From the NCBI GenBank assembly GCA_018385425.1, contig JAHBAA010000034.1:1-48241 (forward strand): 48,241 bases of DNA, in the 5' to 3' direction. Below are positions 26,720 through 34,069 of the stretch, piece by piece. Numbering within the stretch: position 1 is the stretch's first letter; every line of letters begins with the position of its first letter. This stretch comes from Acetatifactor sp. GTDB lineage: Bacteria; Bacillota; Clostridia; Lachnospirales; Lachnospiraceae. The notes under the pieces were generated by a model that saw nothing but the letters and a program-made list of their open reading frames with translations, did not search any database and was not told the origin of the DNA. Position numbers and translations under genes: made by a program.

Positions 26720-27202
26720 ATGAAGAGAGCAATTTATCCCGGAAGCTTTGACCCTGTTACATTTGGACATTTGGATGTGATCCGCAGGGCATCGGCGATG
26801 TTTGACGAACTGATTGTCAGTGTTTTGAATAATAAAGCCAAAACACCATTGTTTTCTGTGGAAGAACGTGTTAATATTCTTAAAGAGGCTACGAAGGATC
26901 TGCCCAACGTAACAGTTGAGAGCTTCAGCGGTTTGCTGATTCAGTATGCGGAAGAGAAGAATGTACATATCGCGGTGCGCGGGCTTCGCGCGATTACGGA
27001 CTTTGAATATGAACTGCAGATCGCGCAGACGAATCGTCTGCTGTCCAAAGGCAAGCTGGATACGATCTTTTTGACGACCAGTCTGGAGTATGCATATTTA
27101 AGTTCTTCCAGTGTGAAGGAGATCGCTGCTTTCGGCGGAGACATCAGCCAGTGCGTCCCTGATTTTGTAGCAGACCTGATTCATGAGAAACTGAAGGGTT
27201 AG
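26720..27202 (+). CDS. coaD: Phosphopantetheine adenylyltransferase
   Basis: A 160-residue nucleotidyltransferase that adenylates 4'-phosphopantetheine in the penultimate step of coenzyme A synthesis. It opens [20 protein letters not shown], with the TxGH nucleotide motif at 15-18, and has the family blocks [13 protein letters not shown] (about 90) and [13 protein letters not shown] (about 128). ATG 26720 gives the standard length, with GGAG 9 bp upstream; ATG 26705 is a possible five-residue extension. It starts 37 bp after rsmD. Confidence 0.97.
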   Translation: MKRAIYPGSFDPVTFGHLDVIRRASAMFDELIVSVLNNKAKTPLFSVEERVNILKEATKDLPNVTVESFSGLLIQYAEEKNVHIAVRGLRAITDFEYELQIAQTNRLLSKGKLDTIFLTTSLEYAYLSSSSVKEIAAFGGDISQCVPDFVADLIHEKLKG

Positions 27203-27245
27203 TTGGTTACCCTTTCCCAAAATATAAAGTAAGGAGCAGAACGAC

Positions 27246-27836
27246 ATGGTAAGCAAGATTGAACAGACGATTGAAGAACTCGCAGAATATATTAGCCAGT
27301 GCAGAACGAAATTTTTCTCCAGCACTGAGATCGTTGTGAATCGTGAAGAGATCGAAGAATTTCTTCAGGATCTGAGAGCGAATACTCCCGAGGAGATCAA
27401 GAAGTATCAGCGTGTTCTCAGCAATAAGGAAGCGATCTTAAATGACGCCCGTGAGAAGGCACAGAAGCTGATCGACGAGGCTACTGCTCAGACCAATGAG
27501 CTGATCAGCGAGCATGAGATCATGCAGCAGGCTTATGCCCAGGCGCATGAGGTTGTCACAATGGCTACGAAGCAGGCGCAGGAGATTCTGGACAACGCTG
27601 TGAATCAGGCGAATACATTGAAGCAGGAGGCTTCCAAATATACAGAGGACAGACTGGCAGAGATGGAGAGTATCTTGGAGGGCTCGATCTCTCAGGCTGA
27701 TGCGAACTATCGCAGTCTGCTGACCACTCTGGTTCAGTATCGGGATGTGATCCATTCCAACCGTGAGGCGATGACCTCTGCGACAGTCTATGAAGAAAGT
27801 ACTGATACCGATGATATTTCTGTCGGTGAGGAGTAA
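27246..27836 (+). CDS. Coiled-coil protein (ATPase-subunit-like), function unknown
   Basis: A 196-residue acidic, Gln/Ala/Glu-rich protein that is mostly helical. Residues about 50-150 form a long coiled coil with AREKAQKLIDEATAQ, reminiscent of the F-type ATPase b subunit stalk, which is why such proteins are often labelled ATPase. No membrane segment is present, so it is not a real b subunit. The N-terminal 40 residues (IEELAEYISQCRTKFF) and the acidic tail look lineage-specific. Proteins of this kind next to coaD are common in clostridia and may scaffold division or wall synthesis, but this is inference. AAGGAG precedes ATG 27246. Confidence 0.8.
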   Translation: MVSKIEQTIEELAEYISQCRTKFFSSTEIVVNREEIEEFLQDLRANTPEEIKKYQRVLSNKEAILNDAREKAQKLIDEATAQTNELISEHEIMQQAYAQAHEVVTMATKQAQEILDNAVNQANTLKQEASKYTEDRLAEMESILEGSISQADANYRSLLTTLVQYRDVIHSNREAMTSATVYEESTDTDDISVGEE

Positions 27837-27889
27837 GTGCTTTGTTGCATTGTCGGCTGCTCTTACATAGTTTATTACGAGTTTGCAAT

Positions 27890-27925
27890 CAAACCGGTTT
27901 TCGAGAGGGAGCCGGTTTGTTCTTG
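27890..27925 (+). terminator. Terminator after the coiled-coil gene
   Basis: CAAACCGG (27890-27897) pairs with CCGGTTTG (27912-27919), followed by TTCTT. The T-tract is weak. Confidence 0.5.
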
Positions 27926-27957
27926 GTTAAGGAGAAGGCAAGAGGGGGTGAGAGAGC

Positions 27958-29262
27958 ATGAAAAAATATGTTGTCGCTGCAATCGGGTTTCTGCTGCTCT
28001 GGATGGTTTCGGTGAATACAAGCTGTGCGGCCGGGGCGCCGGTGAAGGGAGAGCAGCCTGTGATCGTGATCGATCCCGGTCACGGCGGGGAAAACCTTGG
28101 GACAGAGGCGAACGTAAGCTTCCCGGGAGGAATTCAGGAGAAGGAGATGGATCTGATCACTGCGAAGGCAATGTATGAGGAACTGCAGGCCTTTGACGGA
28201 GTGACAGTGTATCTTACCCGCGACAGTGATCAGGATCTGACCTTGAAGGAGCGAGCAGAATTTGCTGCCGGGGTGGATGCGGATTATCTGTTCAGTATTC
28301 ATTACAATGCATCGGAGGACCACGATCAGTTTGGCGCCGAGGTATGGGTCCCTCTCCATGCCCCGTTCAATGGATACGGCTATCAGTTCGGAAGCATATT
28401 GCTTCGTGATCTGGAAGAGATGGGGATCTTAAACTGCGGCGTGAAGACCAGACAAAACGATAAGGGCAAGGATTATTACGGCATTATCCGGGAGTCCTAT
28501 GCACGGGAGATTCCCGCTTTCATCATAGAGCATTGTCATGTGGATGAGAGGAGAGATACGTCCTACTGCGATTCCGTGGAGGACATGGAACTGTTGGGAA
28601 GAAAGGATGCCCACAGTGTAGCCAAATTCCTTGGGCTGAAAAGTGAAAAACTGGGCGTTGACTATAGCAGTCACGCATTAGCCGAGGTGGATAGCGGGAA
28701 CACGGTACCGATTACGATACAGGACACTACGCCGCCGTCTCTGTGCCTGTTGGAGATCCTTAAAACCGATGAGGAGGCCTGCACCATCAGTGCGCATCTG
28801 CTGGCACAGGATCAGGAGTCTCCTCTGTTGTATTATGCGTACTCTCTGGACGGCGGACTTACCTTCAGTGAGCGATATGCCTGGCCCGGGACGGATTGCC
28901 TGTCAGGAACCGCGGATGGGGTGTTGGAGGTGGAGCTTACCATTCCCTCCGGCATTCAGCCGCATGTGGTTTTCAGGGCGATCAACATGTACGGCCTTTG
29001 GACGGACAGCAATGACTATCTCTCCGAAGTTGTCTTTCAGGCTCCTGCTTCGTCAGAGCCTGATGAGGTGCGGGAAAGTGCTGTGGAAACCATGAAGGAG
29101 ATCAAGTATGATCTGCCGCAGACCAAGGAAGAGAACCTCCTCTCCCCCGGACATATGATGGGGATCGTGATCCTCTCAGTTGTGCTGATCGCTCTGTTAT
29201 TCGGAATTTCCTGTGTGATCACTGTCATGAAAAATCATCACAGGCAGGGGAGAAACAGATAG
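27958..29262 (+). CDS. Membrane-anchored N-acetylmuramoyl-L-alanine amidase
   Basis: A 434-residue Amidase_3 protein. A Sec signal peptide occupies about residues 1-25. The zinc amidase domain (about 35-225) has IDPGHGG (His42), EKEMDL, SIHYNAS and FIIEHCHVD, giving the metal ligands and catalytic Glu. A beta-rich region (about 255-380) resembles an Ig-like domain. A C-terminal transmembrane helix (MMGIVILSVVLIALLFG) with a basic tail follows, so the enzyme is held on the outer face of the membrane rather than released. It cleaves the amide between MurNAc and L-Ala. ATG 27958 has AGGGGGTG upstream. Its end overlaps the opposing ylbJ gene by 25 bp. Confidence 0.92.
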   Translation: MKKYVVAAIGFLLLWMVSVNTSCAAGAPVKGEQPVIVIDPGHGGENLGTEANVSFPGGIQEKEMDLITAKAMYEELQAFDGVTVYLTRDSDQDLTLKERAEFAAGVDADYLFSIHYNASEDHDQFGAEVWVPLHAPFNGYGYQFGSILLRDLEEMGILNCGVKTRQNDKGKDYYGIIRESYAREIPAFIIEHCHVDERRDTSYCDSVEDMELLGRKDAHSVAKFLGLKSEKLGVDYSSHALAEVDSGNTVPITIQDTTPPSLCLLEILKTDEEACTISAHLLAQDQESPLLYYAYSLDGGLTFSERYAWPGTDCLSGTADGVLEVELTIPSGIQPHVVFRAINMYGLWTDSNDYLSEVVFQAPASSEPDEVRESAVETMKEIKYDLPQTKEENLLSPGHMMGIVILSVVLIALLFGISCVITVMKNHHRQGRNR

Positions 29263-30113
29263 TAGACAGCAGTCAGAATGGTGAGGATCAGTTTATGCAG
29301 AAGATAGCTTTGCAGTGAGCAGGGGGTGTCCCTGATACAGCTGTAGGTCTGCAGCAGGCAGCATGCGCCTCCCGATACAACCATGATGAGACTGTAGGTG
29401 GGGCAAAGCATTCCCAATGTATGCAGGCCTCCGTTGATCTCGATCCATGGTGCCAGAAGCGGCAACAATCCTGGGGACAACAGCGAAGGAACCAGAAGAA
29501 ATAGCTGAAAAAAGATCATATATCCGCCCAGATTCAGGATGCCGGTGACAGCGCCGGTTACACTTTCCTCCAGTGCCTGCGGCAGAGACAGTTTCTTTGC
29601 GTCAGGTGCTGCGGCTTTTTTGGGGAGATGCCGATAGAGGGTCCTTCGCAGAATCGCACCGTAGAGAAGCGGTATGACATACATGCCGATGAGATAGGGC
29701 CAGGCCGGGCTGAGAGAAAGCAGGGGCAAAACATATCCGCAGAAATAGATGGGGCCGATCTGGTTGACGAAGGCTAACAGATAGTTTCCTTCTTCTCTTG
29801 TCAGCTGTCCGCTTTCCATCAGATCCGCCACTGTTCTGGCCCCCATGGGAAATCCGCACAGCATACCGATCAATATTGTGTACAGACAGGTGTCAGAGAC
29901 CTGAAAGATCGGATAGAGCACCGGGCGCAGCAGTCTTGCCAGCTTCCCGCAGGATCCAAAGCGTACCATCGTACCTGAGAGGATCATGAACGGAAGCAGG
30001 GTCGGAATCATCCGGTGAAACCAAAGAGAGAGGCCGGTTTCAGCCAGATGTAAGGCTTCCTCCGGATTGGTCAGAATACAAAAAAGAGTGACTGCAAAAA
30101 AAACTAAAACCAT
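29238..30113 (-). CDS. ylbJ: Sporulation integral membrane protein YlbJ-like
   Basis: A 291-residue membrane protein with about eight hydrophobic segments. GLSLWFHRMIPTLLPFMILSG near the N-terminus, then MLCGFPMGARTVADLMESG and NYLLAFVNQIGPIYF match the YlbJ/nucleoside-recognition (Gate) pattern. In B. subtilis ylbJ follows rsmD and coaD (ylbH-coaD-ylbI-ylbJ) and is sporulation-linked, and the same genes are neighbours here, though ylbJ is inverted. The ribosome binding site before the ATG at 30113 is weak. Confidence 0.87.
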   Translation of the reverse strand: MVLVFFAVTLFCILTNPEEALHLAETGLSLWFHRMIPTLLPFMILSGTMVRFGSCGKLARLLRPVLYPIFQVSDTCLYTILIGMLCGFPMGARTVADLMESGQLTREEGNYLLAFVNQIGPIYFCGYVLPLLSLSPAWPYLIGMYVIPLLYGAILRRTLYRHLPKKAAAPDAKKLSLPQALEESVTGAVTGILNLGGYMIFFQLFLLVPSLLSPGLLPLLAPWIEINGGLHTLGMLCPTYSLIMVVSGGACCLLQTYSCIRDTPCSLQSYLLHKLILTILTAVYYLFLPCL

Positions 30114-30169
30114 AGCAGTGAAATGCTTCCCGGGTAGTTATCACAATATATGAAAAGGAATGAAGCAAA

Positions 30170-30871
30170 ATGCGGCTGGATAAATTGTTGAGCGAATTGA
30201 AGATCGGTTCCAGAAGCCGGGTAAAGGAGGAGATCCGGAGGGGCAGCGTGACAGTGAACGGTCAGAAGGAAACGGATCCCGGCCGAAAGGTGGATGAAAA
30301 CAACGATGTGATCTGTGTTCTTGGCGAGAGAGTATCCTATCAGAGATTTTATTACTATATGCTGAATAAACCGGCCGGTGTGGTGTCTGCAACGTCCGAT
30401 CAAAGGGAACGTACCGTTTTGGATCTGGTCTCTGCCGGTGACAGACGGGATGACCTGTTTCCTGTGGGGCGATTGGACAAGGATACGGAAGGTCTGCTCC
30501 TTCTCACCAATGATGGGGAGCTTGCCCACCGACTGCTTGCACCGAGGCGCCATGTGGACAAGACTTATTATGTCAGAATAGCACATGAACTGTCCGAGGA
30601 AGAGGTTTCTCTTCTCGAGCACGGTGTCGATATCGGTGAGGAGAAGCTTACCTTGCCCGGCAAAGTGGAGCGGATTGCCGAATCGGAGATCCTTCTGACC
30701 ATCCATGAGGGCAGATTTCATCAGGTTAAGAGAATGCTTTCTGCTGTAGGCAATGAAGTGTTGTTCTTAAGGAGAATCACCTTCGGAGGGCTTGTTCTGG
30801 ATGAAAAACTGGCACCCGGCGCGTATCGTGAACTGACAGAGGCGGAGGTAGAGGTGTTGCATGAAGCATGA
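30170..30871 (+). CDS. Pseudouridine synthase, RsuA/RluB family
   Basis: A 233-residue enzyme that isomerises uridine in rRNA. An S4 RNA-binding domain (about 1-60: MRLDKLLSELKIGSRSRVKE) precedes the catalytic domain with the Asp in GRLDKDTEGLLLLTNDG (about 101-117). RFHQVKRMLSAVGNEV closes the active-site region. The compact size suggests a 16S U516-type RsuA enzyme, but RluB/RluE targets are not excluded. It overlaps the HAD gene by 11 bp, indicating an operon. AAGGAA lies about 11 bp before the ATG. Confidence 0.92.
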   Translation: MRLDKLLSELKIGSRSRVKEEIRRGSVTVNGQKETDPGRKVDENNDVICVLGERVSYQRFYYYMLNKPAGVVSATSDQRERTVLDLVSAGDRRDDLFPVGRLDKDTEGLLLLTNDGELAHRLLAPRRHVDKTYYVRIAHELSEEEVSLLEHGVDIGEEKLTLPGKVERIAESEILLTIHEGRFHQVKRMLSAVGNEVLFLRRITFGGLVLDEKLAPGAYRELTEAEVEVLHEA

Positions 30872-31517
30872 AATGCTGAAGAATAAGAAGGCGATCATTT
30901 TTGATCTGGACGGGACGCTGGTGGATTCCATGTGGATCTGGCGCTCCATTGATATTGCCTATCTGGGAAGATTCGGAATTGCACTGCCGGAGGATCTCCA
31001 GTCCAAAATCGAGGGGATGAGTTTTGATGAGACTGCCGTATATTTCAAGGAGACCTTTGGCATTGCCGACGATGTGGAGGAGATGAAGCGCACCTGGAAT
31101 GAGATGGCTGCGGACAAGTATTCCAATGAAGTGTTTCTGAAGGATGGTGTGAAAGAGCTTCTTGTCTGCTGTAAGCAGCAGGGGATCAGGTTGGGGATCG
31201 CATCCAGCAATTCCAGAGAATTGGTGGAGCGGATCCTGCAGGCCCATCATCTGGAAGGGGTCTTTGACTGTGTGTTGACCGGTACCGACAGCTATCGGGG
31301 AAAACCTGCGCCGGATATCTATCTGGCGGCGGCAGAACGTTTACAGACCCGGGCCGAAGACTGTCTGGTGTTCGAGGACATCACGGCGGGCATTCGGGCG
31401 GGAAAGAGCGCGGGCATGACGGTCTGTGCGGTGGAGGATGCGTATTCAAAGGATCAGCTGTCAGAGAAGAAACGCCTGGCGGATTACTGTATTGCATCCT
31501 ACCGGGAATTGTTTTAG
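30861..31517 (+). CDS. HAD-superfamily hydrolase (phosphatase or phosphomutase)
   Basis: A 218-residue haloacid-dehalogenase protein with a helical cap of the beta-phosphoglucomutase type. Motif I is FDLDGTLVDS (about residues 14-23) with the nucleophilic Asp, motif II is ASSNS (about 115), the motif III Lys is in GKPAPDIY, and motif IV is FEDITAGI. The substrate is probably a small sugar or nucleotide phosphate. It overlaps the pseudouridine synthase by 11 bp; ATG 30873 is an alternative start. Confidence 0.9.
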   Translation: MKHEMLKNKKAIIFDLDGTLVDSMWIWRSIDIAYLGRFGIALPEDLQSKIEGMSFDETAVYFKETFGIADDVEEMKRTWNEMAADKYSNEVFLKDGVKELLVCCKQQGIRLGIASSNSRELVERILQAHHLEGVFDCVLTGTDSYRGKPAPDIYLAAAERLQTRAEDCLVFEDITAGIRAGKSAGMTVCAVEDAYSKDQLSEKKRLADYCIASYRELF

Positions 31518-31529
31518 GAGGTTTTTGTG

Positions 31530-32111
31530 ATGTTGAGCAGAATGTTTTCCACGGAAAAGGCCAAGGGAACCCCATATTATCTCAAGACCCAGCGGTTCTA
31601 TGAACTGGCCAGAACCTGTATTTATTTCGGAATTTCCGCCTGCCTTTTTCTGGCCGGCTATCTTCAGACCGGGAATCGGGCAAACCTGTTGACCATCGTG
31701 GCCGTGTTGGGGTGTCTTCCGGCCAGCAAAAGTCTGGTGAGTGCCATCATGTTTTTCCGTTACAAAAGCTGTGACAGGGAAACCGTGGAAGAGATCCTTC
31801 CCCATACGAAGGATTTGGTTTCGGGCTTTGATTTTGTGTTTACCGCAAAGGAGGCGGTCTATGTGATCCCCCATCTGGCGGTTCGGGGCAAAAGCATCTG
31901 TGCCTATGCCGGGGAGGGTGAGTTTGCGGAGGCAGCCTTTCTGCAGCACCTGAAGGAGCATTTGGCACTGGACGGGGAAAAGGACGTGTCCGTGAAGGTA
32001 TTTCACAAGCTGTCAACCTATGTGAATCGCCTGGACCAGATGGGTACGACAGCGGAAGACAGGGAGCAGTCTGAGAGGATCCTGGCCACTATGAAGAGTA
32101 TTACGCTCTAG
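31530..32111 (+). CDS. Uncharacterised two-helix membrane protein
   Basis: I do not recognise a named family. The 193-residue product has a basic N-terminus, two hydrophobic segments (CIYFGISACLFLAGYL, about 33-48, and LLTIVAVLGCLPASKSLV, about 54-72) and a soluble C-terminal domain of about 115 residues with mixed alpha/beta character. ATG 31530 is used since AGGAGG (31516-31521) is 8 bp away; GTG 31527 is closer. It lies tightly between the HAD and RluA genes, so it is presumably in the same operon. Confidence 0.75.
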   Translation: MLSRMFSTEKAKGTPYYLKTQRFYELARTCIYFGISACLFLAGYLQTGNRANLLTIVAVLGCLPASKSLVSAIMFFRYKSCDRETVEEILPHTKDLVSGFDFVFTAKEAVYVIPHLAVRGKSICAYAGEGEFAEAAFLQHLKEHLALDGEKDVSVKVFHKLSTYVNRLDQMGTTAEDREQSERILATMKSITL

Positions 32112-32124
32112 GTTAGGAGGCTCC

Positions 32125-33153
32125 ATGCAGAAGGTTGAGATCAAAATGAATCAGGCGGGACAACGCCTGGACAAATTTTTACATAAGCTTCTCCCGGAGG
32201 CCGGCACAGGCTTCCTGTATAAAATGCTCCGCAAGAAGAATATCACCCTGAACGGCAGGAAGGCGGAGGGCTCCGAGATCCTTCAGGTGGGGGACCTTGT
32301 ATCCTTTTTCTTTTCCGAGGAGACCTTTCAGAAATTTGCAGGCAGTGCATCTGCCGGACAGTCTGCTGCGGAAAAAGCCAGCCTTGACGAATACCGCAGG
32401 GCATACGAGAGACTGAAGGGGATAAAGATCATCTATGAGGACCAACATATTCTGATCGTCGATAAGCCCGCCGGCATCCTTACCCAGAAGGCAAAGCCGG
32501 AGGATCTGTCCTTAAATGAATGGCTGATCGGGTACTTACTGCAGCAGTCCTCAGACTGGGAGAGGGAGCTTGCCACCTTTAAGCCCTCCGTGTGCAACCG
32601 CCTGGACCGGAATACAAGCGGTCTGGTTCTCTGCGGGAAATCGCTGCCCGGATCTCAGTCTCTGAGCAAATGGATCAAGGAAAGAAGCATCAGAAAATTT
32701 TATCGCACCATCTGCATCGGCAGGATCGAGAAACCGATGGAGTTAGACGGGGTGCTGCAGAAAAATCCATCCACCAACATGGTCACCATCGGGAAAGCTG
32801 CTTCGGATTCCCCGGAGGCTGACCGGATCCACACCCGTATCGTTCCGCTTGCGGACAATGGGAAGTTCACCTATCTGGAGGTGGAGCTGATTACCGGTAA
32901 GACCCATCAGATCCGTGCCCATCTTGCAAGTGTAGGGCATGCTTTGATCGGGGATACAAAATATGGCGTGGACAGGATCAATGCGGTCTTTCAAAAGAAA
33001 TATCACTTGCACTGTCAATTACTTCACGCTTACCGGGTGGAATTCCCCGCTGTGGAAGATCCCCGTCTGCAGGCTGTCAGCAAAGCAGTATATCAGGCTG
33101 CACTTCCGAAGGCTTTTGAACAGATCTGTGAGGAAATGGAATGGAACAAGTGA
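32125..33153 (+). CDS. Pseudouridine synthase, RluA family
   Basis: A 342-residue enzyme with an N-terminal S4-like domain (GQRLDKFLHKLLPEAG, about 11-26) and an RluA catalytic domain. The catalytic Asp lies in NRLDRNTSGLVL (about 157-168), where many relatives have HRLD rather than NRLD. GKTHQIRAHLASVGHALIGD near 262 is also typical. It modifies uridines in 23S rRNA or tRNA; the target cannot be chosen. TTAGGAGGC precedes ATG 32125. Confidence 0.93.
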   Translation: MQKVEIKMNQAGQRLDKFLHKLLPEAGTGFLYKMLRKKNITLNGRKAEGSEILQVGDLVSFFFSEETFQKFAGSASAGQSAAEKASLDEYRRAYERLKGIKIIYEDQHILIVDKPAGILTQKAKPEDLSLNEWLIGYLLQQSSDWERELATFKPSVCNRLDRNTSGLVLCGKSLPGSQSLSKWIKERSIRKFYRTICIGRIEKPMELDGVLQKNPSTNMVTIGKAASDSPEADRIHTRIVPLADNGKFTYLEVELITGKTHQIRAHLASVGHALIGDTKYGVDRINAVFQKKYHLHCQLLHAYRVEFPAVEDPRLQAVSKAVYQAALPKAFEQICEEMEWNK

Positions 33154-33181
33154 TTTAGATTCATGAGACGAGGGGGAGAAA

Positions 33182-33721
33182 ATGGCGACCTGGAATTCAA
33201 GAGGACTGAGAGGCTCCGTGCTGGAGGATATGATCAACCGGACCAATGAGAAATACGAAGAGGCAGGGCTGGCACTGATTCAGAAGGTACCCACCCCTAT
33301 CACACCGATCAACATCGATAAGGAGACAAGGCATATTACCCTGGCCTATTTTGAGCAGAAGAGTACGGTGGATTATATCGGAGCAGTACAGGGGATTCCG
33401 GTGTGCTTTGATGCCAAGGAGTGTGCGGCAGACACCTTTGCACTGGCCAACATCCATGAGCATCAGGTGGAGTTCATGCAGAAGTTTGAAAAACAGGGCG
33501 GTATTGCCTTCTTCCTGATCTATTACACCCACAAGGATCTGATGTATTACCTGCCGCTGGAAATGCTTTTATACTTCTGGAACAGAGCGAAGGAAGGCGG
33601 CAGAAAAAGCTTCCGCTATGAGGAACTGAATCCGGCCTACATTATCCCGAAAAAGGGAGGCGTGTTGGTGCCCTATCTGGAGGCCATGAAAAAGGATCTG
33701 GAGGACCGGGAGGAATCGTAG
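33182..33721 (+). CDS. recU: Holliday junction resolvase RecU
   Basis: A 179-residue nuclease of the RecU family, the Firmicutes counterpart of RuvC. NSRGLRGSVLEDMINRTNE opens the protein, AYFEQKSTVDYIG (about 58) carries the catalytic Asp, and FDAKEC (about 79) gives the DxK metal site. NIHEHQVEFMQKFEKQGGIAFFLI is also characteristic. RecU resolves junctions moved by RuvAB, both encoded here. It is usually linked to a penicillin-binding protein gene in Bacillus; no such link is seen here. AGACGAGGGGGAG lies just upstream of the start. Confidence 0.9.
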   Translation: MATWNSRGLRGSVLEDMINRTNEKYEEAGLALIQKVPTPITPINIDKETRHITLAYFEQKSTVDYIGAVQGIPVCFDAKECAADTFALANIHEHQVEFMQKFEKQGGIAFFLIYYTHKDLMYYLPLEMLLYFWNRAKEGGRKSFRYEELNPAYIIPKKGGVLVPYLEAMKKDLEDREES

Positions 33722-33759
33722 AGGGCAGGAGTACGTGTCTGCTGCTCTCTCAGAAAAAC

Positions 33760-33940
33760 TCCCTTCTCGGATTGTGTTCCTGCGCCTTTTAGACCAGTAT
33801 GTCTGGTTGCGGACACGCTTTCGCTTGGACCTCGACGTAGCGGTACGTAAGGCTGCAAAGTACGCAGCCTAAGTACCGACGTCTCGCTACAGTCTGCAAC
33901 AGACACACAGGTCTTGGCTGGAACACAATCCGAGAAGGGA
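33760..33940. repeat. Non-coding element with 21-bp perfect terminal inverted repeats
   Basis: The 348-bp gap between recU and hisZ holds a 181-bp block bounded by TCCCTTCTCGGATTGTGTTCC (33760-33780) and its exact reverse complement (33920-33940). Inside are nested pairings: ACCAG/CTGGT, GTAGCG/CGCTAC, CGGTAC/GTACCG, GGCTGC/GCAGCC and GTCTG/CAGAC. No convincing ORF is present. It looks like a MITE-type mobile repeat or a large structured RNA. On the minus strand the outer arm is followed by GTTTTT. Confidence 0.75.
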
Positions 33941-33967
33941 AAGGCATGCAAAGCAGAAAAACAATGC

Positions 33968-33997
33968 TTGACAAATCCCTGTCAATGTGGCTATACT
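33968..33997 (+). promoter_or_regulatory. Sigma-A promoter of the his operon
   Basis: TTGACA (33968-33973), 18 bp, TATACT (33992-33997), directly after the 181-bp element. The 12-bp palindrome ACTACATGTAGT (33995-34006) overlaps the -10 end and the probable start site. A second inverted repeat, CTACCAT-GATAAT-ATGGTAG, lies at 34015-34034. Either could be an operator. No histidine T-box (AGGGTGGNACCGCG-type) is present. Confidence 0.75.
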
Positions 33998-34069
33998 ACA
34001 TGTAGTTTAATTCTCTACCATGATAATATGGTAGCACGTTACTATGATAAAGTGAAACGAGTGAAAGAT

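Noticed and set aside
27958-28040. Amidase as a lipoprotein
   Set aside because: The Cys after the signal peptide (NTSC) is not in a lipobox context (L-x-x-C with small residues), so an ordinary signal peptide is more likely.
33673-33951. 92-aa minus-strand ORF in the recU-hisZ gap
   Set aside because: It is made largely of the inverted-repeat element and has no ribosome binding site or recognisable motif.
33914-34069. N-terminal extension of hisZ
   Set aside because: The reading frame would start inside the inverted-repeat element and cross the his promoter. HisZ homology begins at the Met at 34070/34073.
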